Shown here one piece after another: positions 10,980-22,800 of a stretch of DNA of 64,000 nt. Both the position numbers and the translations under genes were made by a program. Every line of letters begins with the position of its first letter. Positions within the stretch are counted from its first letter, which is position 1. The stretch comes from Manihot esculenta. Taxonomy: Eukaryota > Streptophyta > Magnoliopsida > Malpighiales > Euphorbiaceae. The stretch covers positions 4,888,110-4,952,109 of the forward strand of contig NC_035169.2 in NCBI RefSeq assembly GCF_001659605.2, in the 5' to 3' direction. The notes below the pieces were generated by a model. That model was not told the origin of the DNA. It made no database searches and saw nothing but the letters and a program-made list of their open reading frames with translations.

Positions 10980-12843
10980 AATGCAGAATGGAAGGGTGAT
11001 AGCTTATGCCTCTAGACAGCTGAAGAGGCATGAGTTGAATTACCCCACACACGACCTGGAGATGGCAGCAGTTATCTTTGCACTCAAGATGTGGAGGCAT
11101 TACCTCTATGGGGTAAAGTGTGAGATCTTCACCGATCATAAGAGCCTTCAGCACATTTTGAGCCAGAGAGAGCTGAATTTGAGGCAGAGGAGATGGGTAG
11201 AGCTGCTCAGTGACTATGATTGCAAGATTCTGTACCATCCGGGTAAGGCTAATGTAGTTGCTGATGCCTTAAGCCGGAAATCACTTGGCAGTCTATCCCA
11301 CATTATAGCAGAAAGGAGACCGGTGGTGAAGGAGTTTTACAAGCTCATGAGGGAAGGTCTACAGTTGGAGTTGTCTGGTACAGGTGCTTTAATAGCCCAG
11401 ATGAAAGTGACACCTGTGTTTCTGGAGCAGGTGGCTCAGAAACAGCACGAGGACCCAGAGTTAGTGAAGATTGCCAGGACTGTTCAGTCAGGCAAGGACA
11501 GTGAGTTCAGATTTGACAGTAAGGGGATCCTCCGCTATGGGAACAGACTGTGTGTACCAGATGACATAGGGCTAAAGGGAGACATTATGAGAGAGGCTCA
11601 TAATGCGAGATACAGTATTCACCCTGGAGCCACCAAGATGTATCAGGATCTGAAGAGAGTGTATTGGTGGCCAGCTATGAAGAGGGAAGTGGCACAGTTC
11701 GTGTCAGCCTGCGAAGTGTGTCAGAGGGTGAAACTGGAACATCAGAAGCCGGCTGGAATGCTTAACCCACTACCTATTCCAGAGTGGAAATGGGAAAATA
11801 TAGCTATGGACTTTGTAGTGGGGTTACCGGCAACATCCAACAGACTAGACTCCATATGGGTGATAGTGGATAGACTCACTAAATCTGCTCACTTCATCCC
11901 TGTCAGGAGCGGCTATTCTGTGGACAAGTTGGCGCAGGTGTATGTAGATGAGATTGTCAGGCTGCATGGGGTTCCTATTTCAATAGTGTCAGATAGAGGG
12001 CCCCAGTTCACCTCCAGATTTTGGCGGAGTCTGCAGAGTGCTATGGGTACCAGGCTAGACTTCAGTACTGCCTTCCACCCCCAGACTGATGGACAGTCAG
12101 AGAGGACCATCCAGACAATAGAGGACATGCTCCGAATGTGTGTGCTAGATTTTGGCGGTTCTTGGAGGCAGCATCTACCCTTGGTGGAGTTTGCCTACAA
12201 TAACAGCTATCATGCTAGCATAGGGATGGCCCCATATGAAGCTTTGTATGGGAGGAAGTGCAGGTCACCTGTTTGCTGGGAAGAGGTTGGAGAGAGGTCC
12301 TTAGCAGGGCCTGAGCTAGTAGAGATCACCAGCAGGGTGGTGCCCATGATCAGAGAAAGGATCAAGACTGCTGCAAGCAGACAGAAGAGTTATGCAGACA
12401 TCCGCAGGAAACAGGTAGAGTTTCAGGAGGGGGATCTAGTGTTGCTCAAAGTGTCTCCAATGAAAGGGGTGGTTCGGTTTGGTAAGAAAGGTAAGCTAGC
12501 TCCACGGTACATCGGACCCTTTGAGGTCTTGCAAAAGGTTGGGAATGTATCGTACAAGCTGGACTTGCCTGCTTCCATGGAGAGAATCCATCCGGTTTTC
12601 CATGTTTCTATGTTACGGAAGTTCGTGTCAGATCCGAGCAAGGTTCTTAGTGAGCCTGATGTGGAGATCCAAGAGGATCTCACTTATGTAGAGCAGCCAG
12701 TGTGGATTCTTGACACACAGATCAGAAGGTTGAGGAACAAGGAAATCCCGATGGTGAAAGTCCTTTGGAACCACCACAACATCGAAGAGTGTACCTGGGA
12801 GACACGGGAGTCTATGCTCCAGCAATATCCCCATCTCTTTTAA
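10980..12843 (+). CDS. Element B gag-pol polyprotein, C-terminal part: RNase H, integrase, chromodomain
   Basis: This is the second part of the B polyprotein; with 5578-8696 it gives 1,661 codons including the stop TAA at 12841. It begins within RNase H ([12 protein letters not shown]). The integrase follows, with a zinc-binding region (CEVCQR) and a catalytic triad at Asp1317, Asp1378 and Glu1414. The spacing of 35 residues between the last two is the classic DD35E arrangement. The C-terminus has the [15 protein letters not shown] module and a chromodomain ([16 protein letters not shown]) that in chromoviruses guides integration to modified chromatin. A separate ATG follows the insertion at 10981, but no promoter is evident for independent expression. 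Confidence 0.92.
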
Positions 12844-12939
12844 GGTTAGTCCCTGTGTGTTTTATGTGTTTTGTATGTTATGATTGTTGTGTATGCTATG
12901 CATGTACTAGTTGAGGAACATTCGGGGACGAATGTTCTT

Positions 12940-12952
12940 AAGGGGGGGAGAA
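12940..12952 (+). other. Polypurine tract of element B
   Basis: AAGGGGGGGAGAA lies immediately before the 3' LTR start at 12953. It primes plus-strand DNA synthesis. It is preceded by the short inverted repeat ACATTCGGGGACGAATGT, also present in degenerate form in element A before 17460. Confidence 0.9.
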
Positions 12953-15209
12953 TGTAACACCCGGCTAGACTCCGGTATCGGAATTCCTACCGTCCGGTGG
13001 AATCTCGGATGTCGGAAACCTCTAGAAGGGTAAAAGCATGTTTTATAAAATGTTTTCATGTTTTTAATGTTTTTAAGTATGAAATTTAATGAGTTTTTGC
13101 ATGAAATATCTTTGGAGGAAAAACCCAGGTTCGGCCGCCGAAAGACAAGTTCGGCCGCCGAACATGCATGTGATTAGGAGGCACGTTAGGCCCCCGAAAG
13201 CATGAGTGAGGGAAGTGCAGGTTCGGCCGCCGAACCTTATGTTCGGCCGCCGAACATTGCATGGATGCGGAGGCACATTCGGCCCCCGAACGTGGCCTGG
13301 CCAGCCACTATAAAAGGGTCCCTTTGGTCCGCACGGGCGAGCTTTTTCTCTCCCATTGTCGGCCAAGGCGAGTCTCCACCGCTCCTCCCTCAATCTTGAG
13401 TGTTTTCCCTAGATCTTTCATGGTTTTCACGAGTTTTAACTTCTATTTTGAAGAGTTGTGAGCAAAGAACAAGTTTTGGGTGCTTGGAGGTTCAAGGAGC
13501 TCAATCTCTTCATCTCCAAGCTAGGATCGTCTTCCCTCTCGTTTCTTCAAGAGGTAAGCTCGGATCCACCCTTGTTATGCGTTTTAAACAAGTTTTATGA
13601 AGTTTTAAGGGGTAGAATGCATGTTAGGGTATATGTTGAGCTTATGGGTTTTTGATGCTTTAATGAACAATGTGGCTTGATTGTGTGTGTTTGGAGTGTT
13701 GTAGATGGGGTATATGTTTGTTTGAGGCCCCTAGGAGCTTGTATGCATGTTTTGGTTGAGTCATATGCATGATTTATGGTTTTGGGAGGCAGGAGGTTCA
13801 TTTGAACCAAGTTTCTGCCCGTTTGGCAGAAACCAGGTTCGGCAGCCGAAGGAAGTTTCGGCCGCCGAACCCCTCTTGTGGAGGCAGCATTCGGCTGTCG
13901 AAGGTGCCCCCGAAAAGAGACTTTCGTCTCTGTCTGGCACTTTCGGCCGCCGAAGGTGCCGCCGAACCTGCCTGACTTTCGTCTCTGTCTGGGACTTTCG
14001 GCCGCCGAACCTGCCGCCGAAAGTGCCCTGTTCAGCCATTTCATGCATATTTTTATGTGATGTTTTCATGATATTCTAGGGGGTTTTTGGGGAGTATGTT
14101 AGAGTCTTGATTAAGTATGTTTGGTCCCTCATTCGAGTCCACCTGTGTAGGTTCGGACCCGAGGAACCGAGGACCCCAGCAGTGATAGCTGCTTCAGAGT
14201 ATTGTCAGAGCTAGCCAGAGGTGAGTGGAATAAACCTAAATTTTTAATTAATGAAATGTGAATTTTGAGCATGACCCATGCATCATGAATGCCATGTGAA
14301 TATAATAGGTTGCTTGCATTAGTTCACGAATATGTTGCATTGCATACTTGATGATGATGTGGATGGGCATTGAATGATCCTTTAGTCCTTGATATGTTAT
14401 GATGAGATATGGTATGGTATGTTTGCCGGTTGACCCATTCTACGTCCCGGCCAGAATAAGAGAAAGACCAGGTTGACCTATTCTACGTCCCTGGCATATT
14501 GGAATGTTATGTTATGTATGTTATGTAAGAGAAAGACCGGTTGACCCATTCTACGTCCCGGCACTTTGGATTGTAGAGGACTAGAGGTGACAATTCCATC
14601 CTTATGTGATTTGTTTGTGATGTGTTGCATTTCATGTGAGCATGAAACTTTAATATAATGTTTTTTCTCTATTCTGCTCACTGGGCTTTCTAGCTCACCC
14701 CTCTCCCCTAACCCCAGATGTGCAGGTACAGGGTAGATCAGAAGGTTAGCCAGAGTACTGAAGAGATGTTATGTAATAGTTAGAATGTGGACATGACAAA
14801 TGTTTTGATGTAATGTAAAAGTATTGAACAGTTATGTAATGTTATGTATGATATTGAGGATTAGAAATGTGCTTGACCCTATATGTATAGTTGTCCCTCT
14901 TATACACATGATCTATAGAGTTGTTTATGAGATATGATCTTATGATAGTCCAAGCTTTATGTAATGATGAGACACCCCATGGGAGCATTTGATGAGGGCT
15001 CCAGTGGAGGTTTATGTCTATAGTTATGTGCATGCACAGGTTGAGCTTGGAAAAGAAAGAAAAATGTTTACAGTTTTATGTATGCTGTTGATCATGTATG
15101 GGACTATACAGGTATACAGGTTGTATGTCAGGCTTGCTACGGGTCCCGGCGGCCTTACGCCGATCTGGATCCTAGCGCCGGTAGCGGTCCGGATTTCCGG
15201 GGCGTTACA
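12953..15209 (+). repeat. 3' LTR of element B
   Basis: It is 2257 bp, 20 bp longer than the 5' LTR because it has one extra GCC-motif repeat near 13135-13160. Otherwise only eight transitions were found by eye. The TATA box is at 13309-13315. The GTGGC duplication follows at 15210. Confidence 0.94.
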
Positions 15210-15214
15210 GTGGC
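15210..15214. repeat. Target-site duplication GTGGC of element B (right copy)
   Basis: It matches 3074-3078 and marks the point where element A's protease sequence resumes. Confidence 0.93.
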
Positions 15215-17478
15215 AGAGTCAGTCTGCCGGTATAGTCAGAGTGTGTGTGTGAGTAGATGCCTTCCAGCTGGCCTAGCGGTTCTAGATTTGACTGTTTGAT
15301 GTCATTCTAGGGTTGGATTGGTTCTTCTACTAGTGGTACTACCTAGTCTGCAGAGACAAGGTAGTCAGGTTCCGAGGTAAGGATGGATCAGAGGTAGTCC
15401 TTAGAGGGGACAGAATAGGGATACCTAGAGGTTCAGTATCAACCCTATAGGCTCGTAGGTTGTTCAGGAAAAGTTGTCAGGGGTTCTAGCTCTTGAGAGA
15501 GAGTATAGCCGTCAGGTCAGGGAGCCCGCCTCAGTGCCCGTTGTTAGAGAGTTTAGATGTTTCCCCAGACGAGTTCCTAGGACTATCACCTGTCAGGGAG
15601 ATAGAGTTCAAAATAGAAGTAATGCATGGAATTGGACCAATCTCTATTCCTCCCCACAGGATGATATCAACAGAGTTAAAGGAGTGATAAGGATCAGTTG
15701 TGAGAGTTGGTAGTTAAGGGTTCCCATCTGACTGAGCACTTCGCCTTGGGGTGTTCCAGTGTTGTTATGAGGATGAAGGATGGATCCCTAGGACTTTGTA
15801 TCGACTACAAGTCATTGAACAAAGTCACTACCCAGAACAAGTATTTGTTACCTTGGATCGACGATCTATTTTAAGCCAGCTAGCAGGAGCTAGTTGCCTT
15901 TCCAAGATAGATCTGAAGTCTAGGTACCATCAGTTAAGATCAAGGAAGAAGATGTATAGAGAGCAGTGTTTAGAACCAGATATGGGCACTATGAGTTCCT
16001 AGGAATGTCGTTCGGGTTAATGAACGCCCCTACATCATTCATGGACCTCATAAGCAGAGTTTTAGTCGGTTCCTGGATCACTCCGTTATTGTCTTCATTG
16101 ACGGTATCTCGGCGAGTTCCAGGAATGCAGAAGAGTATGCCCATCATCTGAAATCAGGATTGTAGATTCTGAGAGAACATGGCTTGGATGCCTAGTTCTC
16201 CAATGTGAGTTCTAGTCGAGGAGCATGTCTTTCTTGGGTCATGTGTGTCGGGGAAAAGAAAGTGAAGTAGACCTGAGAAAGTTGAAGTTGTAGCAGACTA
16301 GCCCAGGCTCATGGTAATGACTAAGATCAAGAGCTTTTTGGGTTGGGCAGGTTACCTAATGGAGGTTCATCTAGAACTTTTCTAGAGTTGCCGCTCCTAT
16401 GGCCAGATGGATCAAGAAGAACCAGAAGGTGTGGTCTACTCAGAGTGATGAGGGCTTTGAAAAGCCAAAGGAAATGTTGATGACAGCACCAGTGGTGGCT
16501 CTGTCCGCCAGTAATGAAGATTTCACAGTGTCCTGTGATGCGTCCCGTGTGGGACTAGGTTGTGTGTTAATGTAAAGTGGTAGAATGATTGCTTATGCTT
16601 CTAGGTAGCTGAAGAAGCATGAGTTGAATCATCTTACACACGATCCAGAGATGGCAATGGAAATACTTGCACTCAAGATGTGGAGGCGATACCTGTAAAA
16701 GGTATGAGGACAGATCCTTACAGATCGAAAGAGCTTGCAATACATCTTGAGTCAAGAGAGGAGAATCAGAGGCAGAGAAAAGGAGTAAGAGCTGCATAGT
16801 CAGAAGATGAGAAGAATCAGAACTGCTATGAGTCAGCAGAAGAGTTATGAAGTTGTCCGCAAGAGGCATGTAGAGTTTCAGAAGAGAAGAAGAGTTTTGT
16901 CAGAGTGCACGGCGGAAGCGTGTTGAGGTTCTCGAGGAAGTCGAGGTTTGCTGGAGGTGTCTCCTAAAGAGAGGGTGATTCGCTATGGGCGGAAAGGTAA
17001 ATTAGCTCTAAGATACATTAGACCCCTTGAAATCCTGCAAAGGATTTGGGAATGCATCCCACGAGTTAGATTTACCCACTTCAATGGAAGAGATCCATTC
17101 GTTTTTCCATGTTTCCACGATATATGAGTTCGTGTCGGGTCCGAGTGAGGTTCTTAAAGGAACCAGAGGTGGAGACCGTAGAGGATCTCACTTATGTTGA
17201 GCAGCTAGTACGGACCACCGACACACAAGTCAGAAAGTGTGGAAACAAGGAAATCCCGATGGTGAAAGTCCCTTAGAATCACCTTAAGATGAAAAGTTCA
17301 CCGGGGAGACCGAGAGTTTATACTCCAGCAATGACCGTGTCTCTCTTTTAGAAGAGAGGTTTTTTTGGGTTTTGCTTGCTTGTTGCTTGCTTGCTTATGT
17401 ATGTTAGATGCTATGCTTTGAGCTGCCTGTTTGTTTGTTTGAACATTCGAGGACGAATGTTCTTAAAGGGGGGAAGAA
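15215..17478 (+). pseudogene. Decayed pol of element A (protease, RT, RNase H remnants, integrase mostly deleted)
   Basis: The stretch follows the order of element B's pol but in broken frames. Recognisable pieces are the protease tail (15215-15500), the pre-RT segment (15500-15700), RT with LYRLQVIEQSHYPEQ and [18 protein letters not shown] (15750-16150), the RT thumb, and RNase H (to about 16790). Then roughly 1.15 kb corresponding to nearly all of the integrase is missing, and homology resumes at the integrase C-terminal region (about 16800) with a short extra insert near 16890-16940. The chromodomain region is frameshifted. A polypurine tract (AAAGGGGGGAAGAA) abuts the 3' LTR. The decay is far greater than the divergence between A's two LTRs. 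Confidence 0.88.
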
Positions 17479-19760
17479 TGTAATACCCGGCTAGACTCCG
17501 ACATCGAAATTCCTACCGTCCGGTGGGATTTGGATATCGGAAACCTCTAGAAGGGTAAAAGCATGTTTTTTTGAAATGTTTTCACGTTTTTAATGGTTTT
17601 AAGTATGAAATTTAACGAGTTTTTGCATGAAAAGTCTTTGGAGGAAAACCCAGGTTCGGCCGCCGAAAGTCAAGTTCGGCCGCCGAACATGCATACGTTT
17701 TGGAGGCACGTTAGGCCCCCGAAAGCATGAGCGAGGGAAGTCCAGGTTCGGCCGCCGAAAGTCAAGTTCGGCCGCCGAACATGGCATGCATGCGGAGGCA
17801 CTTTCGGCCCCCGAACGTGGCCTGGCCATCCACCTATAAAAGGGTCCCTTAGCCGAAAACGGGCGAGCTTTTTCTCCCCATTTCGGCCAAGGTGAGCATT
17901 CTGCCATCCTTCCCCAATCTTGAGTTTTTCCTTCCTTTTTCCATGATTTTTACAAGTTTATAACTTTGGTTTTGAAGATCTTTGAGCTTAGAACGAGTTT
18001 TGGAGCTTGGAGACCAAAAGTTGGAACTTCTCCCATCTCCAAGTTTAGATCTCCTCAACCCTCGATCTTCAAGAGGTAAGAGCCGATCTTAAGCTCAATG
18101 TATGATTTAAACAAGTTTTATGAAGTTTCATGGGGTAGAATGGCATATATAGGGTTGTATGAGTTTTTGGATAAATGTTATGTTTTGAGCTATGTATGTT
18201 GGAAATGTGTTGTTTGAAGTGTTGTAGTTGGGGTATATGTTAGTTTGAGACCCCTAGGTGTAATGTATGTTATGTATGCATGTTTTAGAACAAGTTTATG
18301 CATGATTTGAGGCTTTGGGAGGCAAGAGGTTCATGTGAACCATGTTTTCTGCCCGTTTGGCAGAAACCAGGTTCGGCAGCCGAAGGAACTTTCGGCCGCC
18401 GAACCCCCTCGTGGAGGCAGCATTCGACTGCCGAAGCTTGCCCCCGAAAGAGGACTTTCGGATCTGTCCGGGACTTTCGGCCGCTGAAGGTGCCGCCGAA
18501 AGTGCCTGACTTTCGTCTCTGGAGTGGGACTTTCGGCCGCCGAAGGTGCCGCCGAAAGTGCCCTGTCCAGCCTTTTCATGAGTATTTTCTATGCATGTTT
18601 AAGTGATGCTTTAGGGGGTTTTTGGGGAGTTGTTTATGAGTTGTTTAGAGTATGTTTGGCACCTCACTGGAGTCCACCTGTGTAGGATCGGACCCGAGGA
18701 ACCGAGGTGTCTAGCAGTGTTAGCTGCTTTAGAGTTAGTTCAGAGCTAGCCAGAGGTGAGTGGAACTAACCCCTATGTTTTTAAATCAAATGATTTCGGC
18801 ATGTTCAAGCATGTTCATGCATCATGAATACCATGTTATGCAATAGGTTGATTGCATTAGAATTCACGAATATGATGCATTGCATAATACGATGATAATG
18901 ATGTGGATGGATACTGGATGATCCTCTAGCCCTCAGTATGTTATGACATGATATGAATTGATATGATATGGCATGTACGATATGATATGAGATGAGAAGA
19001 CCAGGTGTGGCCGTATTGCCCCTGGCATAGAGCATAAGAAGTCCAGGTGTGGCCGTATCGCCCCTGGCATAGAGTATGTGAAGTCCAGGCGTGGCCGTAT
19101 CGCCCCTGGCATAGAGTATTGTTGACTTGATATGGTACGAGATTGATTGTGTAGGGGGCTATTGGTGACAGATTCATCCTTGAGGTGATTTATTTGTGAT
19201 GTGACGCATTTCATGATAGCATATGTTAAAATGAACTGTTTTCTTTTATGGTTTCTGCTCACTGGGCTTTTTAGCTCACCCCTCTCCCCTAACCCCAGGT
19301 TTGCAGGGTCAGAGATAGTCAGGAGATCAGCAGGTTACGTCCATGGTCATGTTTATGTAATAGAATAGTAGTGGACATGATGTAATGTAAAGTTAAGTAA
19401 GGATGTAAAAGAATTATGTTGTAAAATGACATTATGTTATATGTTCAGAGTTATAGTATTGTGCTTGGCCCGAGTTAGATAATCCCTTTGTACATGAGTT
19501 TTATTTTATGTTGTTTCATGTGATGGACCGAGTTTGACATAGGGTATGCTGACCCTAGGGGTTCTATGAGTTCAGTCATAGTGCATACACAGGTCAAATT
19601 GGTTAAAAGTAAAGTTTTAAATGTTTTATGAAAATGTTTGATCATGTATGAGATTATACCAGCTGTACAGGATGTATGTTAGGTTTGCTACGGGTCCCGG
19701 CGACCTTAAGTCGATCTGGATCCTAGCGCCGGTAGCGGTCCGGATTTCCGGGTCGTTACA
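17479..19760 (+). repeat. 3' LTR of element A
   Basis: This is a complete 2282-bp LTR from TGTAATACCCGGC to GGGTCGTTACA. GCC-motif clusters lie at about 17655-17815 and 18370-18560, TATAAAA at 17835-17841, and the CAAGAG/GTAAG donor-like site near 18076. Three CCAGG/CCTGG-armed repeats with the core GTGGCCGTATCGCCC are at about 19000-19120. AT-rich host DNA follows directly. Confidence 0.94.
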
Positions 19761-20458
19761 ATTTTTATATTATATAAAAATTTATTAGAATTATTCGATT
19801 TTAAAAAATATATTAAAATATTTTTAAAATTTTAAGAATTTATTAATTAGTCTTTTTATTATGTTTAACTATTAAATATTATAAAAAATTTAAAATATTT
19901 TCAAGAATTCAGATGTATATTAAAGACGATTTTTAAATTGATTTTTAAGTTTAATTAAAGCAATTGAAAAAATTTATATAATGTTTTTAATAATAAAAAT
20001 ATGTATAAAAATAAATTAAATAATAAGTGAATAATTGATTTTATAAATATTTTTTTAAAAATTAAGTAAAATATTTAGAGTTAAAATTTTAAAATTAAAA
20101 AATTTAAAATTAAAAATAAATTTTTTAGATAAAAAAAAGATGGAAAGAAATATATGAACAAAAGGTAGTTGTTATAAAAATAATATAGAAGTTTTATTTA
20201 GACCAAATGTAGTTGCTATAAAAATAATATAGGAGTTTTATCGGTTTGAGAGAATTATTATAAAATTTTTAATTTTTTTAAAAATTTATTAATTCATTTC
20301 TATATTAAAATTACTCTATTAAAATATTTTTATATTTTATAAAATTAAATTATTTAATTTATTTATTAAAAAAATAATTAATCATTTCATTTCAATTTTA
20401 ATTAGAAAAATTAAATAATATAAATATCTGAAATTATAGATATCAAATAATATATATA
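19761..20458. other. AT-rich host intergenic DNA between elements A and D
   Basis: This is very AT-rich with no coding potential. A tandem duplication of about 44 bp lies at 20165-20241 (GTAGTTG(T/C)TATAAAAATAATA units). The last five bases, ATATA (20454-20458), are the left target-site duplication of element D. Confidence 0.8.
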
Positions 20459-20945
20459 TGATGACCGCTGGATCCCTTCATCCCGGCCCAGGACCTCGAC
20501 CACAACCTAAAGTCCACAGAGTAAAGACCCATGTACTTGGCACCCAAAGCAGGTCCGGCTCATCCAACTTCCAAGGTCAGGCTCGACCAATCCTCCTCAC
20601 TCAGATGGGCTCAGTCCGCGCAAAACAGGCCCTTTCCTCTCTGGCCCAACTCTCAGCCCGACCCAGTATCCAGAATGATACTCACCAGACAGCCTGGCAG
20701 ATCCATTCGAACGTAAGCCCAGAGAGAATCAGAGGCCGTTACGCATGGGGCAGGCGCCTGATACCCTCGTACGCCCGAATCTGTATGGCAGAGACGCGTG
20801 GCCCAATCCTGGAGAGACCTTTACACGTCACCAGCAAGCAAGACGAAATGGATAAAAGGGGAGTCCCCTCCTCAGAATGTTGAAGCTTTATTCTCTAATA
20901 CAAAAACCCTTGTAAAACCCTATTCTATTGGATCTCAGATCATCA
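20459..20945 (+). repeat. 5' LTR of element D
   Basis: It runs from TGATGACCGCTGG to CAGATCATCA. A TATA-like GATAAAAGGGGAG is at about 20850. It aligns end to end with 46830-47316 at the same length. Confidence 0.92.
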
Positions 20946-20947
20946 AT

Positions 20948-20965
20948 TGGCGCCGTCTGTGGGAA
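20948..20965 (+). other. Primer binding site of element D
   Basis: TGGCGCCGTCTGTGGGAA begins two bases after the LTR. This form is typical of plant Tat-lineage elements. The exact tRNA was not determined. Confidence 0.8.
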
Positions 20966-21027
20966 AACGACGGAGATCTTTTCATCACCGGAGTTTTCAC
21001 TCTTAACAAAACCCACTGAGATCCACG

Positions 21028-22782
21028 ATGGCCAATCACCAAGAAAGTAACCTTAACATCCCAAATGACCTAAACTCTGCCCAAGAGGGGCAACAATTCT
21101 CCTTTTCCAGTCCTACGACATTAAACAACCAAACACCTGTTCCTCTTAATCCCTCGCCAAGTTTGGCAGGGAACACTCCCGCTGTTATCTTGTCCAACCA
21201 AGATCTTCAAAACATGGCTTTCCAGTTACAGAATACCGCCCACTGGTTGGGGCAGATAATGCAACAGAGAGGCCTCAACACCTCAGTAAATACACTTCCG
21301 GTTGTAGAGGAACCTCAGACCAATGACCCTCGCCCTGCACCTGACCATCTTCAAACCAGCAGCCGCGATACTGAAGAAAGAGGGAGAAAAGCCGGCGAAG
21401 AGGAAGGACCGGAGGCCCGAATCCATGCGAGGAGGGCGAGAGAGATGATAGAAAATGAGGAGGTGGATAACTATTCCGCTGAAATAACCGGGTGGACGGG
21501 AACTGGAGCAGAGGAGGAAGAGTACCACCCGGAGAAAAAACCCAGCCTAGAAGACGATAAGGTGGACCAAAAGTTGAAAAAATGGAAAGAACAGCTCCTC
21601 GCCGAGCTAGGTAAGAAAGACCAAAGCCAAACCTCTTTGCCTACTTCTTCCCCTTTCTCAAAGTGGGTGCAGCAAGAGACTGTCCCTAAGAAGTTTATGA
21701 TGCCATCAATGGTGGCTTATGATGGAACTGGTAACCCGAGGGAGCACGTCATGAACTATAAGACCTTCATGGAGTTGCAAACTCTGTCTGATGCCTTAAT
21801 GTGTAAAGTATTTCCAACGACGCTCTCGGGACCAGCGCGGGCGTGGTTCAACAGCCTTGAGGCCGGAAGTATCAGGAGTTTCGGAGACCTAGCCATTCGC
21901 TTCATCAGTCGATTCGTAGCCGGAGTGCCAGCGGAGAGGAAGACGAGCTACTTGGAGACAGTAAGGCAGAGAGAAGATGAATCACTCAGAGAGTATGTCG
22001 CTCGTTTCAACACGGAGGCCCTGCAGATTCCCGATCTTGATGAAGGAAGGGCGGTAGAGGCAATGCAAAAGGGAACGACCTCTGCCGAGTTCTTCGGTTC
22101 CTTGAGCAGGAAGCCTCCCACATCCCTGGCCGAGCTGATGCAGAGAGCGGAGAAGTATATAAGGCAGGATGACACCTTAGTAACGAGTCGATTTGCCAAA
22201 AGGATGGCAGGAAAAGAAAAAGCCTCAGAGGAAAGGAGGCCGGAGAAACATGAAAAGAAACACGGCAAGAGGCCCGAGCCATACAAGCAGGCCTGGGAGC
22301 GAAGGGATCAAAGGCCTCCCCCTCCACGGGCCCTTGAGCCAAGGATGCCTCCCCCTTGGGTCCCTGAAAAGCCGACACCATTAAATGTGTCCCGAGCCGA
22401 GGTGCTCATGGCTGTCCAGGATAAGGATTTTCTCCAGTGGCCCAAACCTATGAAGTCGGAAGCAGATCATCGAAATCCTGACAAATACTGTCAATATCAT
22501 CGGACGCATGGCCACGATACCAACAACTGCTTCCAGTTGATAGCAGAGATAGAGAGGTTGATAAAGCGGGGGCACCTAAAGAATTTTGTAAAGAAATCAG
22601 AGGGACAAAGGCCTCAACCCAGTCCGGCGGTCCAGGCGCCGAGGAGAACAGGAACGGGACCAGTGAACGATGGATCCAGCGGGACCATCAACATGATTGT
22701 TGGAGGAACGGGAGGACGGATGGGCCGCCGAGGGAAGAAGAGAAATCGGGAGGGAGAGACCAGCAGCACTGAGGTCATGTAG
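21028..22782 (+). CDS. Gag of element D
   Basis: This is a 584-residue open frame from ATG 21028. A low-complexity, charged N-terminal half is followed by a retrotransposon gag domain (about residues 225-350; GPARAWFNSL, FISRFVAGVPAERK, DESLREYVARF). A basic, Pro-rich segment follows, then a zinc-knuckle-like motif (CQYHRTHGHDTNNC) near residue 490. It ends at a TAG (22780-22782), and pol continues in the same frame. The stop may be a CAG-to-TAG mutation of a fused gag-pol frame, or a real gag terminator. Confidence 0.88.
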   Translation: MANHQESNLNIPNDLNSAQEGQQFSFSSPTTLNNQTPVPLNPSPSLAGNTPAVILSNQDLQNMAFQLQNTAHWLGQIMQQRGLNTSVNTLPVVEEPQTNDPRPAPDHLQTSSRDTEERGRKAGEEEGPEARIHARRAREMIENEEVDNYSAEITGWTGTGAEEEEYHPEKKPSLEDDKVDQKLKKWKEQLLAELGKKDQSQTSLPTSSPFSKWVQQETVPKKFMMPSMVAYDGTGNPREHVMNYKTFMELQTLSDALMCKVFPTTLSGPARAWFNSLEAGSIRSFGDLAIRFISRFVAGVPAERKTSYLETVRQREDESLREYVARFNTEALQIPDLDEGRAVEAMQKGTTSAEFFGSLSRKPPTSLAELMQRAEKYIRQDDTLVTSRFAKRMAGKEKASEERRPEKHEKKHGKRPEPYKQAWERRDQRPPPPRALEPRMPPPWVPEKPTPLNVSRAEVLMAVQDKDFLQWPKPMKSEADHRNPDKYCQYHRTHGHDTNNCFQLIAEIERLIKRGHLKNFVKKSEGQRPQPSPAVQAPRRTGTGPVNDGSSGTINMIVGGTGGRMGRRGKKRNREGETSSTEVM

Positions 22783-22800
22783 ATCGTTGACCACTCTCCC

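Larger units (their letters stand above)
3079..15209 (+). mobile_element. Element B: complete Tekay-type chromovirus, inserted in A and interrupted by solo LTR C
   Basis: B spans 12,131 bp, of which 2,283 bp (LTR C plus one duplicated target site) came later. Two LTRs, TGTAACAC to GCGTTACA, bracket a tRNA-Met primer site, one gag-pol frame and a polypurine tract. By eye the LTRs differ by eight substitutions, all transitions, plus one 20-bp indel, so the insertion is recent. A C-terminal chromodomain places it among the chromoviruses. The motif set and the long GC-rich LTR fit the Tekay (Del) clade. Without C it would be a structurally complete, potentially autonomous copy. Confidence 0.93.
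1..19760 (+). mobile_element. Element A: Tekay-type chromovirus LTR retrotransposon, 5' end outside window, split by element B
   Basis: A is the outermost element of a three-level nest. Its 5' LTR enters at the window edge and ends at 1067; its 3' LTR spans 17479-19760. The internal region is in two pieces, 1068-3078 and 15215-17478, separated by element B. The pieces are collinear with B's own protease region across the break, and GTGGC is duplicated at the junctions. Gag is almost intact (one nonsense codon) while pol is full of stops, frameshifts and a large integrase deletion. The visible 1067 bp of the 5' LTR aligns base for base with 18694-19760, with about ten substitutions by eye. The target-site duplication of A itself cannot be checked because its 5' end is outside the window. 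Confidence 0.9.

Noticed and set aside
22780..22782. Programmed readthrough of the gag TAG in element D
   Set aside because: The frame does continue, but the following bases do not match the readthrough contexts I know, and two more TAG stops occur further on. Mutation is simpler.
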